Source: Neofusicoccum parvum
Lineage: Eukaryota; Ascomycota; Dothideomycetes; Botryosphaeriales; Botryosphaeriaceae
Reading direction: 5' to 3'
DNA: 64,000 nucleotides
Assembly: GCA_020912385.1 (NCBI GenBank)
Contig: CP087213.1
Coordinates: 1,612,001 to 1,676,000 of the forward strand
The position numbers were made by a program, and so were the translations under genes. Shown here one piece after another: positions 44,061 to 55,633 of this stretch (positions are counted from its first letter, which is position 1; each line of letters begins with the position of its first letter). Under the pieces are notes generated by a model, which saw nothing but the letters and a program-made list of their open reading frames with translations, did no database searches and was not told where the DNA came from.

Positions 44061-45698
44061 TTACGCCGACGGCATCTCCGTGTCAATCTTTAGCATCGGT
44101 GGCATCGCCATCGACTTCATCCGCGCCTGCTTCCACTCCAGTGTGATCTCTTCTCGCACCCCCTTGCTCCACTTCAGGAGAGCTTTGTCGAAGCTCTTCC
44201 ACGCCTCCGCGCTCTCTCCGTGCACCACCTCCATAACGTCCAGCTTAAGCTTGATCTCCCACCGCAACTCCGCCGCCTTGACCCAGTACCTCAGATTCTC
44301 CGCGCAGCGATATGGCAGCGTCGTATCCTTGTGGTAAGACTTGATCTCCTCGAACTGGCGACGCGACTTGCGAACGAGATTGTTGTGCAAGCGAACTAGC
44401 CTGAGACCGGTGGACAGCGTTTGTAGGAAGGGTGTCGGCAGCTCGCTCGCTTGGTCCGGGTCCGTCCACGGCGGCAACTCATCTTCAGGCTGCGGATCAA
44501 AAGACTTAAGAAATAGCCACTCTCTCTCGCGTTCCCGGCCCGTCCAGTCTCCTTCTCTCCAGCTCCACTTCTCCCGCTCGGCTTCCTCTGCTTGTTCTTT
44601 CGCTTGCTCAGCATCCAGCAGGTTCTCGATGTCATTGATCCATCCGTTGATGCTCGTTCTCTCTTCGTCGCGGATGCCACCTTCAAAATCGCGTGCTGCC
44701 ATCCGCTTCAAAACTTCGAGAGTCTGGTACAATTCCTTTCTGATGGTCTTCTCGGGCTTGATGGAGTATAGGCGTTCAGGTTGTTCATGTGCCGTATAAT
44801 AGTTCTTTGCGGCCCTTATTGCGAGCGTGCAGCTGTCAAGCACGTGAAGACCCTGGATTTCCGTCCATCCTTGCGGTATGGGCAGCGGTTCTTGCTCCGC
44901 CTCGGGCGTGCTGTGGCCAGAAGCCTCCTCCTGCTTCCTCCTTTCGGCAGCTTCAGCCGCAACTTTCTCGGTCTGAGCCGCCTTGCGCTTGTACCTGGCA
45001 ATCGTATCGGGGAGGTCGGTCTCAGTAAGGACTCGCTTAGCATCGGCAAGTGCTTCTCTGAGCTCCCTCCGTAGGACGGTGATGTCTGGCGGTGGTGGGG
45101 TGTACAGAACCTTGTTCTTATAGGTGCTGACCGTGGGAGGGAGCATGGGGGCCGCTTGGTATTCCAAATGGGTCTCGAACTCTTCACCTACGGGGCTTTC
45201 CACGAGCGGACCATCAGTGGCAGATTCACTCAGGTAGCCGTCGTCAGAAATGGCGCATGAAGAGCGCTTGCTATCGCCTTGGGTGGCCAGAAGGGCTTCG
45301 TAGGAGCGGTCGGCCGTCGTCTGAACTCCTTCAGCTGCGTTGGAGCTCTTCTTGCGCTTGCTCTCCTTCGCAATCCGGCCGCCCTTGTCGTCCAACAGGC
45401 CAGTCCGAGCAAAGTAGTATTGCAGATGCGCGATGGTGCCCAGACTCATAACGCTCTCTCTATTCTTTGCCGAATCCGAGAATGCAGTGCCTTCAGGCCG
45501 CAAGTATCCCCTCCGGCCGTTGGGTACGCCACCCCACGACCGTCGCGAGCCTGCCGACATACCCGACACCGAGGACGAGGAGGTAGAGCCGGTCGAGACG
45601 GAGCGGTCGAGTCCCGGAACAGCGCCAATCGGCAGGGTAGGCGAGTTCCAAAGCTGAGGAGAGCCAGCGCGCTCGGATGGTGTAGCTTCTTCTGCCAT
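44061..45698 (-). CDS. Unrecognised 545-residue protein with coiled-coil and conserved helical C-terminus
   Basis: A single exon, ATG at 45698 (MAEEATPSERAG). The frame is open upstream but without ATG. Residues 1-100 are Ser/Gly-rich and disordered. A block LGTIAHLQYYFARTGLLDDKGG near residue 95 looks like a conserved motif. Residues ~195-260 are a charged helix (VLRRELREALADAKRVL and following). Residues ~320-545 are helical, rich in Trp and charged residues, with a very acidic/basic EQAKEQAEEAEREKW stretch. No signal peptide or membrane segment. I cannot assign a function. The length, lack of introns and ordered composition support a genuine gene. Confidence 0.75.
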   Translation of the reverse strand: MAEEATPSERAGSPQLWNSPTLPIGAVPGLDRSVSTGSTSSSSVSGMSAGSRRSWGGVPNGRRGYLRPEGTAFSDSAKNRESVMSLGTIAHLQYYFARTGLLDDKGGRIAKESKRKKSSNAAEGVQTTADRSYEALLATQGDSKRSSCAISDDGYLSESATDGPLVESPVGEEFETHLEYQAAPMLPPTVSTYKNKVLYTPPPPDITVLRRELREALADAKRVLTETDLPDTIARYKRKAAQTEKVAAEAAERRKQEEASGHSTPEAEQEPLPIPQGWTEIQGLHVLDSCTLAIRAAKNYYTAHEQPERLYSIKPEKTIRKELYQTLEVLKRMAARDFEGGIRDEERTSINGWINDIENLLDAEQAKEQAEEAEREKWSWREGDWTGREREREWLFLKSFDPQPEDELPPWTDPDQASELPTPFLQTLSTGLRLVRLHNNLVRKSRRQFEEIKSYHKDTTLPYRCAENLRYWVKAAELRWEIKLKLDVMEVVHGESAEAWKSFDKALLKWSKGVREEITLEWKQARMKSMAMPPMLKIDTEMPSA

Positions 45699-46657
45699 GA
45701 TTGTTGTTGACGGCGGCGTGACGTGGTGGGACGGAGAAGGAAGGTGGGGTGCGGCGAAGCGGCGGGTTTGTAGGGTCGAGGGCGAACTCCTGGACGCGGT
45801 TAAAGCCGTGAGCACTTGATTGCAGGCGTCTTCGAGGACGAGTGAGAGGTGGTAGTCTGGGTGCTGGTGATGAAGGACGCACAATAATCTTTCTGGAAGC
45901 CGGCGGTCACGGCGGGTGCGCTGATCCCGGCGTACGGAGATTAGTCGTTGCCTTACGAACGTGTCGACAAGTGTCGCGCGTCGTAAACAAATTACTGCGC
46001 GCAGTCGAGCCAGGCCCCCCGGTGGCCCTGTCGTCCTCGGCTGCCCCCGCCACAAGATAGACTGGAGTTATTTCAGGAAGCGAGAGCCGTCCAGAGGCTG
46101 CGTTGGCTTTGGAGGCACAGTCATGCAGTGGATCGATGAGCACGCAGCCGCCCACAAGCTGCATCCCTGAACTGCCCGCCGACAGCGGACGGGCGGGAGC
46201 GGAGAGGGCGGACCCTTGCTGGAGACGAGCGCAGCCCACGGCCCAACGACGCAGCGCTGCGTTCGAGCTGTGCAGACGAAGCTCGTGACTGTCACGATAT
46301 TCAGCCCTCAGGTCCGTTTCTGCGGAGTGGCGTCTCTGTGCCAACGCCCAGCTGCGGCGCAATCTGAGGGCGCGTCTGTCTTAATGCTGCCCCTTCTCAC
46401 CACCCACACGCACAGGATTTAGGCGCGACGCGAGCGCGGCACCACGGGCTCACCCTCGCGTGTGCCAAGACCGACGTCATGTGCGACCGCAGGCACACGG
46501 GCGGCAGGTGGCAAGTGCGACCTGCGCATCCAAGCTTCCGCCTTCTTCGATTGCCCGGACCGGAAGCTCGTCAAAGACACCTTGGCCTGCCTTCATCCAG
46601 CCCACAGTGCCCGCTCAGTGATTTATGCGGAGACTGTTCTCGACATCGGCCGCCAAC
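45699..46657. other. Divergent intergenic interval
   Basis: Shared 5' flank of the 545-residue protein and acylphosphatase. Open frames on both strands have no domains. No TATA box is evident on either side. Confidence 0.45.
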
Positions 46658-47107
46658 ATGTCCAAGCGAGTGAGGCCGGCTCTGACGCACCCATCCACGC
46701 GAAGATCACGCAGCTAACGCGTCCGATAGATTTCCTACAAGGTGAACGGGCGTGTGCAAGGTCAGCCTCACAGCACCCGGGCCCTCGCCTCACTCTGACA
46801 CCTACCGCTCACTGCACATGTATAGGCGTCTGCTTTAGGGCGTACACCGTCGAGAATGCCAACGAAATCGGCGTTACTGGCTTCGTCAAGAATGCCTCCG
46901 ATGGAACAGTGAGGACGCCCATGCAACTTTACAGAGCACCAATCACTGAATCCGATCTTGCAGGTGATTGGCGAAGCTCAAGGCGACGGCGCCCAGATCC
47001 AGAAGTTTGTTCAATGGCTCAACAAAGGCCCCTCTGCAGCCAAGGTCTGTGGGGTCGAGCAGTCCGAGATCGACCTCAAGCAAGGCGAGAGTGGCTTCAA
47101 GCAGTAA
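46658..47107 (+). CDS. Acylphosphatase
   Basis: Four exons, 46658-46669, 46730-46760, 46826-46908 and 46964-47107, encode 89 residues. The reading gives YKVNGRVQGVCFRAYT and then GFVKNASDGTVIGEAQG. This is the acylphosphatase signature with the catalytic Arg19 and Asn37 in the expected places (Arg23 and Asn41 in human muscle enzyme). The enzyme hydrolyses acyl phosphates such as 1,3-bisphosphoglycerate and carbamoyl phosphate. It is cytosolic and about 90-100 residues in all kingdoms, so the length is right. The first coding exon is just 12 nt (MSKR), so gene finders based on long ORFs miss it. The 3' end faces the GT2 gene with 176 bp between the two stop codons. Confidence 0.92.
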
Positions 47108-47283
47108 GGCGGATGGAGTACCAGCATGGCCTGCGAAACGGACCTGATTTTCGCTGACCAAACACCCAACTCTGTACGATAGGATCCGAAGATGACTTTC
47201 ACTGTAGACACGGTTCAATATAATAACCTATCAACCTCGATAACGCCCTTGCCATGCATCGAACATACCCAGCTATGTCGTTC

Positions 47284-49186
47284 CTATCTTGGATGGTCGC
47301 CTGAGTGTAATCGCGACAGAGTCTTCGGTTTCGGCGTCCGTAGCAAGCCCCACCCCAAAATAAACATCATTGAAACGGCTGCCATCTTAGGAAGAAAGCC
47401 GGCTAACTCTGGCACCAACTTGCTAATGACTGCCTTCGTCACCGCTGCTGCAACAATTCCCATCCACGCCGTTACCGCCAGCACTGCACCTAAATTGTCC
47501 CAGCCGTCGTTTCTTTTCTTTGCCGCGCCGCCTTGTCCGCCAGATGGTTTGTTGCCCCAGCTCCCTTGCAGTGCCGTGATGCTGCTCCAGAAAATAATTC
47601 CAGGCAACGGCAACTGATAGAACAGTGTGCTGAGTGGCAAATACCACCATTTGATGGCACTGATATGGGTCGGATTTACAACATAATTGTAAGCCGTATA
47701 CAGGAATATGCGGCCAAAGAAATCGGACACCGAATACGCACAAGAACCGTCCGAGCCCAAGACGTATCGCAGCGCGAATATGCCGATACTCAGAGGCCCA
47801 TAATACCTGCCCATGGCATTTATGAACAGGACTGGCCCGTGAATGGCGTATGCCATGGGGTATTGGAAACGTTCTATGTTCGCAGCGCGGGACCATCGGA
47901 GTTGTTGTAGCAGCCAACCAATGAGTGTGGTAGGAGTGTCCGTCATGACTAACGCAGAAGACAGGAAGGTGACCTTGTAATTACTGAGGAGGATCTTTGT
48001 CGTGAGATGTCGATCTTCGTTCACAACCTGTTCACTAGCGTAAGTGTCCGCTATTCTGCTTTTCTCCTGGGAAAAATATACGACTCACAGTCCTGACACC
48101 TAAACAGGTCTGTGTGTACCAGTCAAACATTATCGGTTCCAATGCTTCAAGCTTGAAGGCAGCGCAAGGCCCTGGCTGGCAATCGACTGCGTCGACGATT
48201 CCGTTTTGACTTCTCGTGATGGCCATCTCGCACCAATACGCTGCTGCACCCATAGCCGATATCCAGTTTTCTTGCGCATTGTGCACTCCGAGAGTAACAC
48301 AGCTACCGCCTATTCTTGGGTCCAGGCACATGGCCGCAACGCATTTTTGTACCGTGTCAGGCATGACGAAGGTATCGGAATCGCTCGACCAGAGGTGTTC
48401 TAGATCATGCAGCTTGCCTAGAATGATGGAAAAGATGAGGTTGGTGAACATGATGTCTTTCTTACAGACATGAGGCTGATGGAAGCATATCGCCTGAGTG
48501 CCGTTCGTTTCGGATCTCTCGAGCAGCCGGTGTTTCTGCAAGATTTCATAACCTTTCTCGAATACCTTTGACATGGCAAAGGCTTGCGACTCCTTTTGGA
48601 CCTCCGCTGGCAGTTGTTGGAAATCATCGAGACGCTCATCGAGGCTTTCACTGGGTTTGTACGAACTCCCAAAAGCGTGCGCCTCGGCCAATCGCAAGGC
48701 CAGGAAACCGAATGGTTCATCGATTGCAATCAGTTTTGTGTTCTCCGGATATACGGATTCGACTATGCTGGCCATCTCAAGATCTTCATGTTCGTTTCCA
48801 TCGATCCCGACTAAGAGGAGTTTGAGGCCAGCTGATGGACGGTAAGACTCCAGGCATTTCCGGAAGATCGAGAGTTCTTCTCGGTAGCCGACCACGGATG
48901 CCATAAAGGTGACGTCGAAACCATTGCTTTTGTTAGCCTTCTCCAAATCCGCATTTTCGGAGACATCTTCGAGCTGTCGGATCCTACGGATACCTTTTCT
49001 TCGATTCAACTCCGCGAGGCCGCATTGCCATATTGATTCGAACGTGAGTGGCCAGAGGGTGATGAAGCGAAGCCCGTAGAAAGAGAAATAAAGGCCCAAA
49101 GCAAGGCACAAGAGGGTGTTCAAAAGAGCCGTTTCAAGAGATGGGGGACAGACCCGACCGAAAGAGCGAGATGTTGTGAGAGCCAT
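47284..49186 (-). CDS. Processive family-2 glycosyltransferase (fungal GT2, hyaluronan/chitin-synthase-like)
   Basis: Exons 49186-48089 and 48027-47284 (intron 61 nt) give 613 residues. One or two membrane helices lie at residues ~18-46. The GT-A core shows a metal-binding DSD (269-271), the catalytic-base ED (370-371, VVNEDRHLTT) and QQLRW (407-411). The last corresponds to the Q/RxxRW motif of processive beta-glycan synthases. Five or so further membrane helices follow (residues ~420-590). This architecture is that of fungal type-2 glycosyltransferases such as GT2 of Zymoseptoria and Fusarium, needed for hyphal extension on solid surfaces. The product polymer is unknown. The C-terminal intron junction GVRT-VVNEDRH is diagnostic. 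A short 5' exon upstream cannot be excluded. Confidence 0.88.
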
Positions 49187-51534
49187 ACTTGGATGTCGCA
49201 GTCGTGCAAAGGCCTCATCCCAGGTTCACTTTATCCTGTGGATTTTCTCACAGAGGTGAATATACTTACCATAAAGACTGAGGCAAATCGAGACGGGAGA
49301 ATCATCGGCAAGTTCCTGATTAGAGGCCATACAGGTCCAGAACATGGACGCGCATTTGTCCGGAGGTATGAAACGGCGCTCGGAAGTGGCGTCTTGTCAA
49401 TTCGACCGCCACCGGACCTCCCATATTGCACTACCCAACTAGGCAGACTGTCAGGCTGGCTAGCGAATGACATGAAGGGGAAGAGCATCCACCCCATCAG
49501 CGTAGTCCTGCCAAGGTAGTATCACGGCATCGCAAACACACCAGGCCTGGATCCGCCATGAGCTGATCCAGATAGCGTCGGATGAAGCCATGGCTCGTAT
49601 ATGTCCCCTCCACTTCCCGGCATTCGCGAAGCCGGCACTGGATGAAACCCGAGGTACGGACGGAGCGAAGTGATATTTTCATGCCATCTGTGTCGATCTC
49701 CGCTTCCTGATACATCACCTCAACACCAAATAACAGATTATCTGTGGTCTTTCCTTTCTCTGTGCTTGAGCTAGGCTGGAAGCCGATGCTAAACACCTCC
49801 CAGGAGTGGCACACATAGCCCAGTGCACTTGGGCCTTTTGGTCTACAATTAGAGTTTCGCCGCCATCTGCACAGGTGCAAGGTATGCGAGCCAAGCGCAA
49901 ACCCTAGTGATCCTGATACGCTTCTGGCGGACTTATCTCCGTTTTGACGCTCCCATTGGTCTCATTTACCCTATCCGGAAGCTACTAAGAAGAAGTGCGG
50001 AGATTTCCAGCCTCATGTGGCCCAATCGACAGGGCTTGCGGCCAGGCCCGAGGATAAAGGAGCTGAACACTGCCTATTTCCTACTCAGGGCCGCCGTCGA
50101 TTGATCCACTGGTCAAGGCAGCTGACAAAACCCTGGTCCTCTTTAGATGACAAAGGAATTCTCATTGGCCCCGTCTCGCGTACTATAGCAGGTGGGGACG
50201 CTTCGGAGGCAAGATTTGGCAGTGAGCGCCGAAGAGGCCTTACCCGAGGTCACGATAGTCGGCAAGCCGCAGCGGAACCATACGGCTCAGGTCGCCGAAT
50301 CTTTCAGCTGGCCGCTGCCATCGCCGCCGTCGCGAGCTTGGATGATTGCACGGGCCGCTCCGGGATGCTTGGCTGGACGGCTATTCCGTTACGTGACGGA
50401 CACCATTCGTCCGCTGGACGTGTTCGCGCTAGCATCTCATCTACCCGACTCTGTCGCGCAGCTCTACAAGGGTGCTAATTGCAGATTCCAGACCACGGTC
50501 TCTGTCTCCAGTCCTTGCTGTTTCACCGCTGGAGATTATTTCCCGCTGCTTCAGGCGCCTCAAGCATACCTCGAACCTCGGAGCTCTTTGGAGTTCGTGC
50601 TGCACAACAGCGTTCATGAGCCATGAGACGGATGCTTCTACAGATGACCCAGGAACCTGGTCGAAGACACAACCCGAGTACGATGGCGCAAGACTCCACC
50701 GGAAGCTGTCGCGAAGCGTTCGTCACACGGCAGGAAGGCTGCAAGTGTGGGGAGGCGGAGCGTCCCTTCGCTTTGCACTACTTGACGGTCTTCACCGTTG
50801 ATTGTAACTGGGCGCATCCTGCGCCAATAAACTCTCTCCCAGAAGCTGTCGATGATGCTTCTCGTACATCTCGGAGTTGGTTGATTTCTCACCCGCCGAC
50901 AAATTCCGAAGCTCCTTCAGGACCGGCAGCCCGCGGAAAGCTGGCATTCGCGTCCCAAGTCTTGCGGAAGCACGAGGATGTCGTTAGAAAATACCGAACA
51001 ACAGCTTGCGGGCACTAAACGAACCCCCAGCACGACACGTGGGTCGTGACGAGCAGAGCGGCCGCAAAGACATTGCCCCATGTGGATGGCACATCCGGTT
51101 GTCCCGCTGCAAAGGATAACCCCTTCGACGATCACCCGCTTATAAACTGTATACACAGTATACGAGAACCGGCGCCAAAGCTACCATTGGCCGGGAGTGA
51201 GTAAGAAGCGATCCATGTCCGCCAAGGAGGCCAGGTCGAGTTGGAAAACCACAGGTAGGGGGAACCTTCGGACACACGGACCGCCCGAGAGCCTCATCCG
51301 CCCCCGGCTTCCAGCATCCCCGGCTCCACGTTTTGCACTTGCAAGTCATGACCGTCTCACAATCACCCCAAGAGATCATCGGGCCTTGTCGTGGCCTCCT
51401 TCGTATCCGGGCGCCTAATGGGCGTCTTCTCGCCCCTAGTTCTGTCTTCGCTTCTACGTGTACATTCTCTTCTTACACGAAACCAAGCCGGAGCCTGCCT
51501 GTCTCTATCGTTCTTATCCGCTCCTTTCTGAAAC
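49187..51534. other. Gene-poor interval
   Basis: Two medium-length frames (49497-49880 minus and 50192-50626 plus) lack an initiating ATG and show no family. They may be remnants or chance. A GTATAC-ACA-GTATAC motif follows a TATAAA at about 51142-51165. The last ~100 bases are the pyrimidine-rich leader of the GT31-like gene. Confidence 0.4.
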
Positions 51535-53171
51535 ATGATAGGTTCTCCGGAGTACCCAAGGCGGCGGCCGAGGTCTCCAATCCTGCGACACTTCAAAGGC
51601 TATGTGTACATTGTAGTTTTGGTTTCGCTGTTTGCGCTCATGATCCTATGGGACAACGGCTACGTCGAGCTGAACCTGCAACAATCCGGCGAGCCGCAGC
51701 TCGAGACGTACGCCGACCATCAGAAGCATGAGGGGCAGACAAAAGCCGAGGCATCCACGAGTCGGGCAACCGTGGTCGCAGCCGTGGAGGCGACGACGGT
51801 GGCAGACTACGCGATCAAAAATCCTGTTGACAAGGACAACATCATCACGGAGGCATTCAGCGACGAGGCAGCGGCTGCAGTCAAAGAGCATGGCAATGCG
51901 TTGGGTACCCTTGACCCAAACGACGTCCTGATCATGTTCAAGACCGGTGCGACCAAGATGTGGTATCGCGCGCCGATGCATCTCGCGACAACGCTGGCCA
52001 ACAAGACGCTCACGCCGCACGTCGTCTTCTACTCGGACATCGAGGAGCAGCTCGGCGAGCATGCCGTCATCGACACGCTCGCTAATGTGTCCACCTCTCT
52101 TAAAGAATCCCCGGACTTCGCGCTGTGGCGCGGCGTGCGCCAGGCGTACGGCGAGGACAACCTCTACCTCGACGGCGAAGGGCAGGAGGCCATCTACGTC
52201 CCCGGCGGCTGGCGCATCGACAAGTACAAGTTCCTACCCATGGTCCAGCACGCCGCCCTGAACTACCCAGGCAAGAAGTGGTACGTCTTCCTCGAGGACG
52301 ACAACTACTTCTTCTGGGAGTCGCTGTACGCCTGGCTCGCGACCTTCGACGCCGACCAACCCGTCTTCGTCGGCGGTCCGGCCGCGCGCCTTGGCGAGGA
52401 CTTTGCGCACGGCGGCAGCGGCCTCGCCCTCTCGCGCGGAGCGATGCGGAAGAGCTTCGCCGCCGACCCGAAGCTGGCGAGTAAGTGGGAGCACTATGCC
52501 GCGGAGTACGGCTGCGGCGATCATATCCTGTCGCACGTCCTCGCGGCGAAGGGCGTGACCAGGTGGCGTGGCTTCGACGATACAGAGTATTATCCGATGC
52601 ACGCGCTGCCGCTCTGGCAGATGGGGTTCGGGGCGTGGGATTGGTGCTCGCCGTTGTTCAACGTGCACAAGGCGCACCAATCGGATCTCTCGAAGCTGCA
52701 TGTGTGGGAGAAGAAGTGGAAGGCGATGAAGGTGAGCCCGTGGCGCACTCAAGCTCCCACTTTATCGGCATCCCGTGACTAATCCCTTTCAACCAGGGCG
52801 GCTCCGTTCGCTACAGAGACGTCTTCGTCGACCTCATCCTGCCGAAGCTCGTCGAGGAGCGTGACGAATGGGACAACTACGCGTCAGAACGCCATTTCAC
52901 GTCCTTTGACGAAGAGGACGCCGGAACGAAGCTGTCAGATGCGGAAAAGAAGAAGCAGCCGTGGTTCAGCAAGGATGCGTGCAAGCAGGCGTGCCACGAT
53001 TGGCAACAGTGCCTCCAGTGGCGGTATGCGGACGATCACTGCTACCTCGATCACATGGCGAAGCAGGGCCGCCGGATCGAGGCGGGCATCCGTATGAGGA
53101 GTGGGTGGATGATGGGCAGGATCAGGAAGTTGCAGGAAAAGAAATGCGGGTCGTTGCCCTGGTGGCAGTGA
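51535..53171 (+). CDS. Glycosyltransferase family 31-like type II membrane protein
   Basis: Exons 51535-52731 and 52797-53171 give 523 residues. A short basic tail is followed by one membrane helix (residues ~22-40, YVYIVVLVSLFALMILW), so the catalytic part is in the Golgi lumen. KKWYVFLEDDNYFFW (EDD at 254-256) supplies the metal-binding acidic motif. PVFVGGPA with FAHGGSGLALSRGAM is the Fringe/GT31-type block, and YGCGDHILSHVL matches the region before the base. The C-terminal ~70 residues contain paired cysteines (CKQACHDWQQCLQWRYADDHC), an arrangement common in fungal members and resembling a small PAN-like fold. The donor and acceptor sugars are unknown. The join is MK-GGSVRYRDVF. Confidence 0.87.
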
Positions 53172-54103
53172 GCTGGATGCGTGTAATTCTTTCGTGTAAT
53201 ACCACGTTTCAAGAGACCTTCTTCTTCATGTGCTCCTTTCGAGTAGATACAACCGCAAGGATCCATGCCGCCTCGTTCACCATCTCCTCCGCAGCACCCA
53301 CCTGCATGGCTCCCGATCGAATGCTCTACACTTTCCCCACAACTAAATCAAAAGACTCACCACCTTCTCATCCGACGGCACAGATAAGAAGAACGGGAAC
53401 ATTTCCAACTCACCCGACGTTGGCTTCAATACTCGACGGCAGAGGACTTTCGGCATCTTCGGCATTTTCGGCCACGGCAGCCGCGTGATGATGTGAGAGG
53501 CTCACTCTTACTTTGATTAGTTGCTTTAGCAGATAGCCAAAGAGAACGTTATCTCTTCACTCATCCTCCAGTTGGGAAGCCAGCGCACACTTTCCTAGAC
53601 TTATCGCGTCCCCGAGATCTTCACTGTGCGGCGGCCGTTCGCGTACGACATGGTCGTGCTTCAATGAAAAACCGAACATGATGCTGATAATCGTGCGACT
53701 CTGGTGGGGGGTACAGAGCACTCATCGGTGCCGACAATGCTGTACTTTGGTTTATGATTTGCTTGACGGAATCTTCACCAACTCATGCATTTCGCTAGAC
53801 GTTTCCCTTGCCGTATTCCCGTCTGCTCACAGTGATGTCTATTCGTTCTAATCTTTGACACGTCCGCTCTGAGGATTGTTAAGTGAAGATATCTGTGCTG
53901 ATGCCCATGGCTTTGAGCTGAGCGTATATAAATACCCTCACAAAGATACACATCACGAGGCCATGAAACCCACCAGGTTCAAAGCCGCAAAGGCCAAAGT
54001 TCATATCGCATTCAATGATGTTTGCAAATTACCAGATCCGTCCAAGCCGCCCAAAAAGAAGAACCGCTCCAAGAAACCCATCGACGTCCACCCGTCACAT
54101 CAC
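53172..54103. other. Convergent 3' flanks of GT31-like and formamidase genes
   Basis: No gene seen. An ORF of ~100 codons at 53876-54196 starts from TTG, is Lys/His/Pro-rich and overlaps the formamidase 3' exon. Confidence 0.5.
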
Positions 54104-55633
54104 TCAACTATCGCTAGTGAAAGCGCACGTCCCCAAGTTCCTCTTCTCCGCAGGCTTATCCGGCGAGATGTCAAAGTCAAAAATATCCATCGGTAAGCCC
54201 ATCGTCGTGCACGCGTTCGGAATCTGCCACCAGCGTCAGCCACAGCCATAGCCACCGCATCCCCAGGAGCCATGCAAGAAAGCGGCACTTACATCCACAA
54301 TACCCGCAACGTGCCCCTGCACCGGGGCGCAGCTCAGCAGCAGGTAAATCTGGTAATCGGAATACCCGTAGCGGCGCAGATACTCGATGCAGCGCAGGGC
54401 GGTCTGGCGGTATGCGACGGTGGCGTCCATGTAGTGCTGCTTGCCGTGCTGGTCGACGCTGAAGCCCTCGAAGTAGATGTAGCGGCCGGGGCCGAACTGC
54501 GGCTCGACGGGGCCCGGCTGGTAGATGGGCGACTTCATGCCCAGCTGCGCGACGCCGCCCTTCATGACGCTGAGCTTGAGCGTGATCACGCCCGGCATCT
54601 CGATGGCGCCGCAGAAGGAAATTTCGCCGTCGCCCTCTGTGATGTTGCGCGCATTAGATTCTTAGGGGGAAGAGTGTGGAGGGCGCGTTGGGAATGCTTA
54701 CGCGAGAAGTGCAGGTCGCCCACGCTGAACTTCGCGCCCTTGACGTGGACGGGCAGGTACACCTTGCTGCCGCGGGACAGGTTCTTGATGTCGCAGTTGC
54801 CACCATGCTCGGGGCGGCCGGGGATGGTGCGCGCGCCCTCCTTGCCGACCTTCTCCTTGATCGAAGCGTCTGCAGAGCCGGCGTGCACGTTGACCGGCTG
54901 CGGCGGCTGCGCGACGATGCGCCCGCAGCCATCCATAGCCGTGATTAGCTCGCCCTCGCGCCTATTCCACTCAGCCAGCACCTCGGCGGACGGAGCACAG
55001 CCCAGGATGCCTGGGTGGATGAGGCCGGCGAAGCGGACGCCGGGGATGTGGCGCGAGGAGCAGAAGATGCCTTCGAAGTCCCAGATGGCCTTGGCTCTAT
55101 CATGGAACTGTCAGCCTTTCTGAATATGGATATTGGGCAGACAATGGCTCCTACGCCTTGGGGTAGATGTCGTCCAGAAACCCTCCGCCATTGTTCTTGT
55201 CGAAGACGCCGGTGAAGCCCCATGGTTGTTCCTCCAGCGGCTGCACGTCTTGGATTTCGACAAGGAGTACGTCTCCCGGCTCAGCGGTCTCGACCTCGAA
55301 CGGCCCCGTCAGGTAGTGGATTTTGGTCAGGTCGACGTTCTTCATGTCATCTGCACTGTCGTTGTTCTTGATCTGGCCGCCGGTCCAGTCTACACACTCG
55401 ATCTTCACCACCTCGCCATTCTTAATGGTGCCGGCAAAGGGAACTGCGCGCGAATGAGTATTCACATGGTAGCGGCGGTCGGATACTACGCACTATCGGG
55501 GTGCCAGCGGTTCTATTTTAGGTCAGCGATTGCAATGCAACTTGGGCTGCAGATGTTTTACGTGAAGTTGCGGTTGCTCAGCAGCATCCTTGTTCAAGTC
55601 GACCTTGGCGGCATAACGAACGTGCTTTGCCAT
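54104..55633 (-). CDS. fmdS: Formamidase (FmdA/AmdA family)
   Basis: Six exons: 55633-55562, 55512-55494, 55443-55155, 55096-54702, 54636-54293 and 54223-54104. They total 412 residues, the normal family size. Landmarks are KHVRYAAKVDLNKDAAEQPQLHNRWHPDIPFAGTI (across three exons), VDWTGGQIKNNDSADD, FAGLIHPG, LHFSQGDGEISFCGAIEM and NACTTMGLPMDIFDFDI. The enzyme hydrolyses formamide to formate and ammonia in the cytosol. In Aspergillus nidulans the orthologue fmdS is under AreA nitrogen control. Exon 2 is a 19-nt micro-exon encoding NRWHPD, which must be included to keep the frame. GATA motifs cluster 140-275 bases upstream of the ATG. Assignment to the fmdS orthologue is by family match. Confidence 0.93.

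Noticed and set aside
49497..50626. Two frames that might be a decayed gene
   Set aside because: Neither opens with ATG, no intron joins them and neither resembles a family I know.
51142..51165. GTATAC repeat as an operator
   Set aside because: GTATAC is itself palindromic, so the apparent symmetry is weak evidence, and it lies about 370 bases from the nearest start codon.
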